From the NCBI GenBank assembly GCA_028821515.1, contig JAPPGA010000071.1, positions 1 to 64,000 of the forward strand: a stretch of DNA of 64,000 bases, read 5' to 3'. A model generated the notes under the pieces. That model searched no databases. It was not told the DNA's origin and saw only the letters and a program-made list of their open reading frames with translations. Within the stretch, counting starts at the first letter, position 1, and each line of letters opens with the position of its first letter. This DNA is from Gammaproteobacteria bacterium. GTDB taxonomy: Bacteria; Pseudomonadota; Gammaproteobacteria; Pseudomonadales; Azotimanducaceae. This document shows positions 34,044-41,221 of this stretch, one piece after another. The translations under genes were made by a program, and so were the position numbers.

Positions 34044-35321
34044 ATGCTGATTCTCATCCTGTCTTTCGCCGTCTTTCTGGTATTCGGCGTACCCATTGCC
34101 TATGCGCTGGGGCTGTCCAGCCTGCTGTACTTCCTGATCGAGCAGCCGGGCCTGGCGGTGGTTGTACCGCAACGGGTGTTTTCCGGAATGAACAACTATG
34201 CGCTGATCTCGTTGCCGCTGTTCATACTCATGGGGCAGGTGATGAATTCCAGCGGCATAACAGCCAGGCTGATCGACCTTTCCACGGTCCTCGTGGGCAG
34301 GCTCCGTGGAGGTCTCGGCCTTGTCAATGTGTTTTCCAGCATGGTTTTCGGCGGCATTTCCGGATCCTCCACCTCGGACACGGCCTCGATCGGTGCCGTC
34401 ATGATTCCGGAGATGAAAAAGCGCAACTATTCCGCGAGCTTTGCGAGTGGCATCACCGTAGCGTCATCGACTATGGGAATGATCATTCCGCCGAGCGTTC
34501 CGATCGTGCTTTACGCGATCGTTGCCCAGGAATCGGTGGGGCGGTTGTTTCTCGGTGGGCTCATACCCGGCCTCATGATCGGTATTCTGCAGATTGTCAT
34601 CATGTTGACGATTGCCCAACGTCGGCAGTACCCGCGCGAAACGGCCGCTCCGGGCCTTGGGCGTGATTTCAGGCGGATGGGGGCATCGGCCGCGGTGTTG
34701 GCGATGCCGGTTTTCGTGGTCGGGGCAGTGGTCCTTGGCATCGCCACCGCCGTCGAGTCCGCGGGCCTGGGCGTTCTCTTCGGGCTCTTGCTCGGCGCGA
34801 TGCTGATCGGTTCCAAGGCCATCACGGCCCTGCCGGAATCGTTGCGCGCGGCCGTGATGATGAGTGCAAAAATCATGACGATCATCGCGTTTTCCCAGTT
34901 GTTCGTCTGGATACTGATCCTGGAGCGCGTTCCGGAAGCGATGGCCGCATTCGTCATCAGCCTGGACCTGGGTCCCGTGGTGGTACTGCTATTGATCGCC
35001 GGGATCGTTCTGGTCCTCGGGACATTTATCGATGTCAGTCCCGCAATCCTGCTGCTCACGCCAACGCTGCTGCCCGCTGCGGTAGCGGCCGGTGTATCGC
35101 CGGTGCAATTCGGCATTGTCCTCATATCCGGGCTTGCCGTTGGCGCCTGTACGCCGCCCGTCGGCAATTGCCTGAATGTCTGCGCGGCGATATCCAATCT
35201 CCGTATCGGCGAGATTTTCCGGGGAGCTTCCCCGTTCCTGCTGGCCAACCTGATTACGCTGATCCTGATCTGCCTGTTCCCCGCACTCGTACTTTGGGTG
35301 CCGGCGCTCTGGATGGGTTGA
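34044..35321 (+). CDS. dctM: TRAP transporter large membrane subunit (DctM family)
   Basis: 425 residues, about a dozen hydrophobic helices. Typical DctM motifs: FGVPIAYALGLSSLLYF, GGLGLVNVFSSMVFGGISGSS, ASSTMGMIIPPSVPIVLYAI and PPVGNCLNVCAAISNL (usually PPVGxxLFxxxxI). The transport subunit of the TRAP system; forms a complex with DctQ. Starts 40 bases after dctQ, a slightly larger gap than elsewhere, caused partly by the repeat at the dctQ end. ATG at 34044 is preferred. Confidence 0.95.
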   Translation: MLILILSFAVFLVFGVPIAYALGLSSLLYFLIEQPGLAVVVPQRVFSGMNNYALISLPLFILMGQVMNSSGITARLIDLSTVLVGRLRGGLGLVNVFSSMVFGGISGSSTSDTASIGAVMIPEMKKRNYSASFASGITVASSTMGMIIPPSVPIVLYAIVAQESVGRLFLGGLIPGLMIGILQIVIMLTIAQRRQYPRETAAPGLGRDFRRMGASAAVLAMPVFVVGAVVLGIATAVESAGLGVLFGLLLGAMLIGSKAITALPESLRAAVMMSAKIMTIIAFSQLFVWILILERVPEAMAAFVISLDLGPVVVLLLIAGIVLVLGTFIDVSPAILLLTPTLLPAAVAAGVSPVQFGIVLISGLAVGACTPPVGNCLNVCAAISNLRIGEIFRGASPFLLANLITLILICLFPALVLWVPALWMG

Positions 35322-35361
35322 CGAGGCATGGGATGATGAGATCCGTTCACTTGGTGCGCCA

Positions 35362-36300
35362 ATGTCCACTCACGTCGTAGTGCTCGGCGCCGGCGCCATG
35401 GGCAGCCTGTTCGGCGGGTTGGTGGCCGAAGGGGGGCTGGACGTCACCCTGGTCGATCCCTGGCGGGAGCACATCGACGTGATTCGAAAAGGCGGCTTGA
35501 GGATGGTCGGGCACGGCGGTGACCGGCGTATCCCCGTAGAGGCCACCACCGACCCGATATCGGTCCGCTCGGCGGATATTGTCTTCGTTCAGTGCAAAGC
35601 GAACTTCAACGGTGAGGCGGCAGCCAGCGTGCGGCACCTCTTTGCCGAGGGCGGCGATACCGTTGCGATCAGTTTCCAGAATGGCCTGGGCAATGAAGAA
35701 GAGCTTGCCGGCACCTTCGGCGGCGACCGCGTTCTCGGCGGGTTGACGGCCCAGGGCGCCAACATCGAGTCTCCGGGAGTCGTTCGCAATCACGCCAACC
35801 TGCCGTCGTACATTGGCGAGATGCAAGGCGGCGTATCGGAAAGGACCCGGTCGATCGCGAAGATCCTGACCGATGCCAACCTGCCGACCGAAGCCAGTGA
35901 GAACATCCGCAGGGACATCTGGCGGAAGCTCATGGCCAACATCGCCATCAGTGCCGTCAGCGGCATCACGGGGCTGAATATCGGTCAGATTTTCAATCGG
36001 CACATGGCTGACGATGTCGCCTATGCCGCGCTGGACGAGGCGATCGCCGTCGCCCGTGCCTGCGGCATCGAACTGAGTCCCGGTGAGGCGCGTGAGATAC
36101 TCGGAAAGATCGCCGGTCCGGACGGCACCCCGCAGAACAAGTCCAGCCTGCGCATGGACATCGAGAACGAACGCCCGAGCGAGATCGACTACATCAATGG
36201 CGCCGTGGTCAAACTGGCGCGGGAACATGGCATTGCGGTGCCCGTCAACGAAGCCCTGGTCGCCCTGGTACATGGCATACAGCATCGGTACCTGGGCTGA
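35362..36300 (+). CDS. 2-dehydropantoate 2-reductase family oxidoreductase (312 aa)
   Basis: NADP-binding GAGAMG (residues 9-14), VQCKAN with the conserved Lys, SFQNGLGNEEELAG, and WRKLMANIAISAVSGITG, the standard KPR pattern with the Lys and Asn of the active site. PanE reduces ketopantoate in coenzyme A synthesis, but many paralogues act on other 2-keto acids; here, inside a transport and inositol cluster, a role on a cluster intermediate is more likely than pantothenate synthesis (inference). Starts 40 bases after dctM. Its stop overlaps the next ATG by one base (TGATG). Confidence 0.9.
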   Translation: MSTHVVVLGAGAMGSLFGGLVAEGGLDVTLVDPWREHIDVIRKGGLRMVGHGGDRRIPVEATTDPISVRSADIVFVQCKANFNGEAAASVRHLFAEGGDTVAISFQNGLGNEEELAGTFGGDRVLGGLTAQGANIESPGVVRNHANLPSYIGEMQGGVSERTRSIAKILTDANLPTEASENIRRDIWRKLMANIAISAVSGITGLNIGQIFNRHMADDVAYAALDEAIAVARACGIELSPGEAREILGKIAGPDGTPQNKSSLRMDIENERPSEIDYINGAVVKLAREHGIAVPVNEALVALVHGIQHRYLG

Positions 36301-37394
36301 TGGGCGCGACGCGGAACGTGGGGAGCCTTCAGCCGGGGAGCGCGAGGGGGAACCCCTCGCATGAAAAGAGCCTTCAGCCCCGGGAGCGCGAGGGTGTCCC
36401 TCGCAAGAAAGAGCGCGCGAGGGGGAACCCCTCGCATGAAGAATGCAAGTCGGCGGCTTTCCAGATGCCGGAGTTGTCCCGGGTCGCCGCGACACTTCGA
36501 GCCGGACTCGAGCACCACTATGCCTCGGTCGACGTTTCTGTGGTGGAGTGTCCGGATCTGACAAAGCTCGGTGCAGCCGCAAGGGGCATGTGCGGATCGA
36601 CGAGGCTGATCGAATTCGGCGGTGAACCCTACGCGCACAATCCTGCGTATCGCGGCACAAATATCGATGTCGACGATGTGCTGAGAGCCTGCGGGATGCC
36701 CGCTGCCGGCGTCTTCGGTGCGGGCATGGCGGACACGGCGGTCAACAACGGACATTGCGGCGAGTTGATTCCAGACATGCTGGCGGGCGAGAGCAATCTC
36801 AGCCGGGTGGCGCGTGTCGGAACTGACCGCGAATGCATCGTGGAACCGTATCCGTCCGCGGTTTGCGGTCCGATCGTGAACCTCTATGTCAGCGAGGGCC
36901 GGAACGGCGAGGTCGTTCGCATCGATGTCAGGACGCGCATCGGCGAGCAGCCATCCCTGCCACAGGCCATCCGTGACAGCCTTCGCCCGATCGCACGCAG
37001 CCAGGGCCATATCGGCATGGGTGGGTTTTTCAAGGTACTGAGCGGCAGGATCCGGTCGCATGTCATGCCGGACTACGGCTGCATCGGCTTCGATTACTAC
37101 GACACGGACACAGAACGCGTCGTGCGCGATTTTCTGCAGTTCTACGATCATATCGGCCCTGACCTGCTGTGTTTTTCGACGCTCTGGACAGGCGACCCGA
37201 CCGGTGGAGACCTGAATCTCAGGCCGTCCGGCGAGCACACGCACTTTCGCCATGTCGATGATGCGGCCCAGCAGGGCGGGCATTACCACGGCGATATCAC
37301 GCCCGGGGAAGTGCACTACCTCGGCTTCTTCAACCTTGCGGAACGGATTCTCAGGTTTGGCGACATTTATGCGGACCTCGGGACGAGTCCCTGA
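36300..37394 (+). CDS. DUF1907 protein, bacterial homologue of human C11orf54/PTD012, with repeat-derived N-terminus
   Basis: From residue 53 on, the protein follows human C11orf54: FQMPELSRVAATLRAGLEHH, VSVVECPDLT, IGMGGFFKVLSGRIRSHVMP, EHTHFRH and GGHYHGDITPGEVHYLGFF. His313, His315 and His328 match the three zinc ligands of the human structure, for which ester-hydrolase activity was reported. The ATG at 36300 overlaps the previous stop (TGATG) and implies coupling; residues about 8-48 are encoded by three tandem copies of a palindromic element, read in frame. Without coupling, ATG at 36465 (PELSRV) could be used. A metal-dependent hydrolase acting on an inositol-pathway lactone or ester is a reasonable guess, not shown. 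Confidence 0.85.
   Translation: MGATRNVGSLQPGSARGNPSHEKSLQPREREGVPRKKERARGNPSHEECKSAAFQMPELSRVAATLRAGLEHHYASVDVSVVECPDLTKLGAAARGMCGSTRLIEFGGEPYAHNPAYRGTNIDVDDVLRACGMPAAGVFGAGMADTAVNNGHCGELIPDMLAGESNLSRVARVGTDRECIVEPYPSAVCGPIVNLYVSEGRNGEVVRIDVRTRIGEQPSLPQAIRDSLRPIARSQGHIGMGGFFKVLSGRIRSHVMPDYGCIGFDYYDTDTERVVRDFLQFYDHIGPDLLCFSTLWTGDPTGGDLNLRPSGEHTHFRHVDDAAQQGGHYHGDITPGEVHYLGFFNLAERILRFGDIYADLGTSP
36323..36443 (+). repeat. Three tandem copies of the palindromic element (C1-C3)
   Basis: Copy 1 (36323-36367) and copy 2 (36368-36410) both begin GAGCCTTCAGCC; copy 3 (36411-36443) lacks that half. Each contains a core palindrome: GCGAGGGG-gaa-CCCCTCGC at 36342-36360, GCGAGGG-tgt-CCCTCGC at 36388-36404, GCGAGGGG-gaa-CCCCTCGC at 36417-36435. 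Each is followed by a purine-rich end (ATGAAAA, AAGAAA, ATGAAGAA). Confidence 0.85.
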
Positions 37395-37410
37395 GAGCGG
37401 AGTGCAGCGC

Positions 37411-38415
37411 ATGATCGAGTTTGCCGTGTTTGGCGCCGGCAGAATCGGCACGGTCCATGCCGGGAATCTGCACAGGCATCCCGGCGCGCGGGTGCGCTAT
37501 GTCATCGATGTGGATGCAGGCGCTGCGGCAGATCTTGCCGCATCCTGCGGCGCTCGCGTTGCTTCGGCCACGGATGCCTTGGCGGACAGGGATGTGGCCG
37601 CCGTTGTAATCGCGACTTCAACCGATACGCACACCCACCTGATCGGCCTGGCGGCGGCTGCGCGCAAGGCAATCTTCTGCGAAAAGCCGATCGATCTGGA
37701 CGTCGACAGAGCCCGCGCAGCCCTCGATGCCGTCAATCGGCACGGGGTGCAGCTGGCGATCGGGTTCAATCGCCGGCACGACCCCTCATTCTGGAAAGTA
37801 AAGGATGAGGTCGCCGCCGGCGCTGTCGGAACGGTCGAGTTCGTCGGCATTACGAGCCGCGATCCCGTACCGCCGCCGGCCGACTATGTCGCGCGGTCAG
37901 GTGGCCTGTTTCGGGACATGATGATCCACGACTTCGACATGGCGCGATGGCTGCTCGGAGAAGAACCCGTCCTCGTATATGCCGCAGGCAGCGTACTGTT
38001 CGACCGAAACATCGGCCAGGCCGGCGACGTCGACAGCGCCGTCGCACTGCTCAAGACCCAAAGCGGCAAGCTCTGTTCGATCAGCAACGCGCGGCACAGC
38101 AGCCATGGCTACGATCAGCGCATCGAGGTGTTCGGATCATCCGGCATGCTGCAGGCGGGAAACGAGGTGGCAAAAGCGGTCCCGGGGGCCGACGCATCCG
38201 GTTCCCATGGCGATGCCGGTGCCGATGCCGATGTGCCCTTTTTCCTGCAGCGCTACAAGGACGCCTACCGAATACAGATCGACCGGTTCTTAAGGCGCCT
38301 GAACGGAGAAGCGGTAGAACTTGCCGATGGTGTCGACGGTCTCAGAGCACTGATCCTGGCCGATTGCGCGCAGAACTCGATGCTTGACGGCCAGCCGGTG
38401 GCCGTGGATCCGTAG
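37411..38415 (+). CDS. iolG: Inositol 2-dehydrogenase-type oxidoreductase (Gfo/Idh/MocA)
   Basis: 334 residues from ATG at 37411. Rossmann motif GAGRIG (8-13), EKP at 91-93 (FCEKPIDLD), QLAIGFNRRHDP and FRDMMIHDFDMARWLLG with the catalytic Asp-x3-Asp region of IolG-type enzymes. Oxidises myo-inositol to 2-keto-myo-inositol with NAD, first step of the iol pathway. The frame continues upstream inside the DUF1907 gene but that part is a shadow. Starts 16 bases after DUF1907. Exact inositol isomer is not certain. Confidence 0.9.
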   Translation: MIEFAVFGAGRIGTVHAGNLHRHPGARVRYVIDVDAGAAADLAASCGARVASATDALADRDVAAVVIATSTDTHTHLIGLAAAARKAIFCEKPIDLDVDRARAALDAVNRHGVQLAIGFNRRHDPSFWKVKDEVAAGAVGTVEFVGITSRDPVPPPADYVARSGGLFRDMMIHDFDMARWLLGEEPVLVYAAGSVLFDRNIGQAGDVDSAVALLKTQSGKLCSISNARHSSHGYDQRIEVFGSSGMLQAGNEVAKAVPGADASGSHGDAGADADVPFFLQRYKDAYRIQIDRFLRRLNGEAVELADGVDGLRALILADCAQNSMLDGQPVAVDP

Positions 38416-38504
38416 CGTCGTACGCCCGCTCCTGCGAAGTTGTCCGGGCCCGATCAGGCTGCTATCTTCGGGGGTCGGACATTTGACTGTAGGCGCCGAA
38501 TACC

Positions 38505-39038
38505 GTGGCGAGTCAATCTTCCAGTGCCGATGACGCACATAGCGGGACGTCACTGACGCGCAGTGTCCAGGCCGGGCGAACCACTGTGCTTTGGATCTGG
38601 GGCGCCAGCTCATTGGCGCTGTTCGGCCCTGCGCTGGCCTATGGGCTTGGGAGTGTAGCCGTCCTGCTTGCGGTTACGCTGGCTTTTGCCGTGTTGACCA
38701 GTTTGACGCTACGCGCCACGGTAGAGATCGACTCCGACAACCGGCTCACCATCCGATACCTCGTCTACTCTTTCTCGGACGAACTGGAAAACATCCGTGC
38801 CGGCGCAACACCCAAGTTCGACTTCCGGCATGATGACAACCTCGGTGTCAAGCGGCTTTTTCGGGGAACGCGATTGCCATGCTTCAAAGTGGGCTGGTTC
38901 GTACTGCGGAACGGCAAAGTCGCCTTTGTCTGTGTGAGCCGTAAACGAAGAGCGCGAGCACTCGTAACGCGCGATGGTTGTTACATTCTTGTTGACCCCC
39001 GTATTGCCCGCTGGATCCAGTCAGCCGCCACTCATTAG
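38505..39038 (+). CDS. Small two-TM membrane protein of unknown function (177 aa)
   Basis: After a Ser/Ala-rich N-terminus there are two adjacent hydrophobic helices (VLWIWGASSLALFGPALAYG and VAVLLAVTLAFAVLTSL), then a soluble beta-rich domain (TVEIDSDNRLTIRYLVYSF, FVLRNGKVAFVCVSRKRRA, YILVDPRIARWI) that resembles bacterial PH-like domains. The position between iolG and the next oxidoreductase suggests it belongs to the cluster, with a 90-base gap on each side. The GTG start at 38505 has only a weak site. No function assigned. Confidence 0.6.
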   Translation: MASQSSSADDAHSGTSLTRSVQAGRTTVLWIWGASSLALFGPALAYGLGSVAVLLAVTLAFAVLTSLTLRATVEIDSDNRLTIRYLVYSFSDELENIRAGATPKFDFRHDDNLGVKRLFRGTRLPCFKVGWFVLRNGKVAFVCVSRKRRARALVTRDGCYILVDPRIARWIQSAATH

Positions 39039-39126
39039 CGAGTGGAGTCGATCGTGCGCCTACCGGCCGCGGGCTCAAAGCGTTCTTCAGCCGACCAACC
39101 GGATTCATTAGGACCTGGGTGCTGAA

Positions 39127-40308
39127 TTGAAATTCGCACTCATTGGCGCAGGTGTCATGGGCAAGGCGCACGCCATCGCGCTACGTTCCGTTGCGACCGT
39201 GTTTCCGGATGTGCCCGCGCCGGTCCGTGAGATCCTGGCTGACGTGGACGGGTCGCGTGCCGAACAGCACGCAAAGGCCTGGGGCTTTCGCCATGCTACG
39301 GACGACTGGCTGTCCGCCTGCCTTGCTCCAGAAGTCGACGTGGTGGGCATCTGTACGCCGAATCATCTGCACAAGGAGATGGTGCTGGCCGCCATCGGAG
39401 CCGGCAAACACGTGTACTGCGAGAAACCGCTGGGGCTTGACGGCGCCGAGGCCGCCTCGATGTACCTGGCGGCCAGAGACGCCGGCGCAAAAACGGCAGT
39501 TGGCTTCAACTATACCTGCAACCCGATGATACGTCTGGCGCGCTCGATCGTTGAGGCAGGCGAGTTGGGCGATCCGGTCAGCTTTAGCGGCAGCTTCGAG
39601 GAAGACTACCTCGGCGATCCACAGGCGCCGTTCGGCTGGCGATGTGCGCGAAGCACGGCTGGCAGCGGGGCGCTCAACGATCTGGGTTCGCACCTGATTC
39701 ACCTGGCCCACTTCCTGGTCGGCCGCCTCGCGTCCGTATACGGAAACCTGACCACCGTCTACCGGCAAAGGCCGGACCCGAACGGCGGCGCCTGGCGAGA
39801 GGTCGAGAACGAAGACATGGCGCAGGTGCTCGTGCAATTCGAATCGGGCATGCCCGGCACGTTTGAAATCAGCCGGGTTGCCACCGGCAGGAAAAGCGGA
39901 TTGGCGTTTCGCCTGACCGGGAGCCGTGGGTCGCTCACGTTCGATCAGGTCCGCATGAACGAATTGCGGGTTTACCGGGCGGCCGATCACTCCGGCCAGG
40001 CCGGATACCAGACGATCCTCGCCGGGCCGGAACACGCCGACTACGAGAATTTCTGCCCGGCGCCCGGTCACGGCCTCGGCATCAATGACCTGAAGGTAAT
40101 CGAGTTGAGGAACGTGCTGGCAGGCATTGCCCACGACCGGGCAATCGAAGCGGATTTCGAGGAGGGGTGGCGCGTTCAGGCGGTCATCGACGCCATCGAG
40201 GAGTCCGACAGGAACCGGTGCTGGACGTCTCCGGCTACGACGCCGCTACTGGCGGTGCCGGCGACAGGAGATGGACAAGGGACCGCAGTGCATTCGGGGG
40301 GACAATGA
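39127..40308 (+). CDS. Second Gfo/Idh/MocA-family dehydrogenase of the inositol cluster (393 aa)
   Basis: Rossmann GAGVMG (7-12), VVGICTPNHLHKEM, EKP at 99-101 and NDLGSHLIHLAHFL with the Asp/His of the active site. Longer than IolG and closer to the LgdA/YcjS or scyllo-inositol-dehydrogenase types. TTG is the apparent start; no better one exists upstream. The last 25 residues (SPATTPLLAVPATGDGQG) look unlike the family. The stop overlaps the iolB ATG. Probable role: oxidation of another inositol isomer or a keto-inositol (inference). Confidence 0.9.
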   Translation: MKFALIGAGVMGKAHAIALRSVATVFPDVPAPVREILADVDGSRAEQHAKAWGFRHATDDWLSACLAPEVDVVGICTPNHLHKEMVLAAIGAGKHVYCEKPLGLDGAEAASMYLAARDAGAKTAVGFNYTCNPMIRLARSIVEAGELGDPVSFSGSFEEDYLGDPQAPFGWRCARSTAGSGALNDLGSHLIHLAHFLVGRLASVYGNLTTVYRQRPDPNGGAWREVENEDMAQVLVQFESGMPGTFEISRVATGRKSGLAFRLTGSRGSLTFDQVRMNELRVYRAADHSGQAGYQTILAGPEHADYENFCPAPGHGLGINDLKVIELRNVLAGIAHDRAIEADFEEGWRVQAVIDAIEESDRNRCWTSPATTPLLAVPATGDGQGTAVHSGGQ

Positions 40309-41111
40309 CCTTACACATCACGGAACATCGAGACGGATTCGCAAGCGGCCAGACGACCATTACCCGCTACGACGACGAAGAAGACAACACCGGTATCGCC
40401 CTGGCTGTCATGAAGGTGGCCGAGGGCGAGTCCATTACGTTGGACGCCGAGTGCGAAACGGCCTGGCTGCTCATGCGCGGAAAGGTGGATGGCAAAGCCG
40501 GGGGCCAGGAGTTTGCGCTCGAGCGCACGTCGTTATTCGATGAATCGTCAAGCTGCATTCACGTATCGGCGAACACCGCCGTCGACATGCACTGTACCGC
40601 GGACACCGAGTTCACCGTCTACCGCTGCGACAACAGCCGCGAGTTCGAGACGCGCATCTACCGCCCCGAGGACGTTGCCAACGAGCCGCGTGGCAAAGGC
40701 CAGGTAAACGACCGCTGCCTTCGCTACGTGCGTACGATATTCGACGGCACCAATGCACCGGCCAAAGCGGAGCTGGTGCTCGGAGAAGTCGTCACCTTTC
40801 AGGGCGGCTGGTCGAGCTATCCCCCTCACCATCACCCCCAGCCGGAGATCTATCATTACCGCTTCACCGAGCCGCAGGGCTATGGCCACGCGGAACTCGG
40901 CGAGGAAGTTCTGAAAGTCCGAAACTACGACACGGTGAAGATTCTCGACGAAAAGGATCATGCGCAGTGCACGGCGCCGGGCTATGGCATGTACTACTCA
41001 TGGGTCATCCGGCATCTTCCCGGCAACCCCTACACGGTGCCGGATTTCACGGAGGAGCACGCCTGGGTCATGAGTCCGGAACAGTCTTTCTGGGGCCCGG
41101 AAACGAAGTAA
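40305..41111 (+). CDS. iolB: 5-deoxy-glucuronate isomerase
   Basis: 268 residues from ATG at 40305 (preceded by GGGGGG, ATGA overlap with the upstream gene). The cupin metal site is visible: YPPHHHPQPEIYHYRF with His175-177, Glu181 and His184, and GYGMYYSWVIRHLPG near the end as in IolB. Converts 5-deoxy-D-glucuronate, the IolD product, to 5-dehydro-2-deoxy-gluconate. In the cluster it precedes iolD. The earlier in-frame extension to 40167 is within the upstream gene and is not used. Confidence 0.95.
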   Translation: MTLHITEHRDGFASGQTTITRYDDEEDNTGIALAVMKVAEGESITLDAECETAWLLMRGKVDGKAGGQEFALERTSLFDESSSCIHVSANTAVDMHCTADTEFTVYRCDNSREFETRIYRPEDVANEPRGKGQVNDRCLRYVRTIFDGTNAPAKAELVLGEVVTFQGGWSSYPPHHHPQPEIYHYRFTEPQGYGHAELGEEVLKVRNYDTVKILDEKDHAQCTAPGYGMYYSWVIRHLPGNPYTVPDFTEEHAWVMSPEQSFWGPETK

Positions 41112-41221
41112 CCATCGGGAACGACTTCAGGCGTGCCATCGGGATGTGGTGGGACGCGGCCCACGCGGCTTCTGGTGAGTAACTTTCGCTCGGATTGGAT
41201 GAGTAAGACGGGAGGGTTGGT

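Noticed and set aside
36323-36443. CRISPR-like tandem repeats
   Set aside because: Copies touch each other with no spacers and each is a palindrome; no cas genes present.
35347-36660. Minus-strand frame across the KPR-like gene and the repeats
   Set aside because: It stays open partly because the palindromes read through in either direction; no domain.
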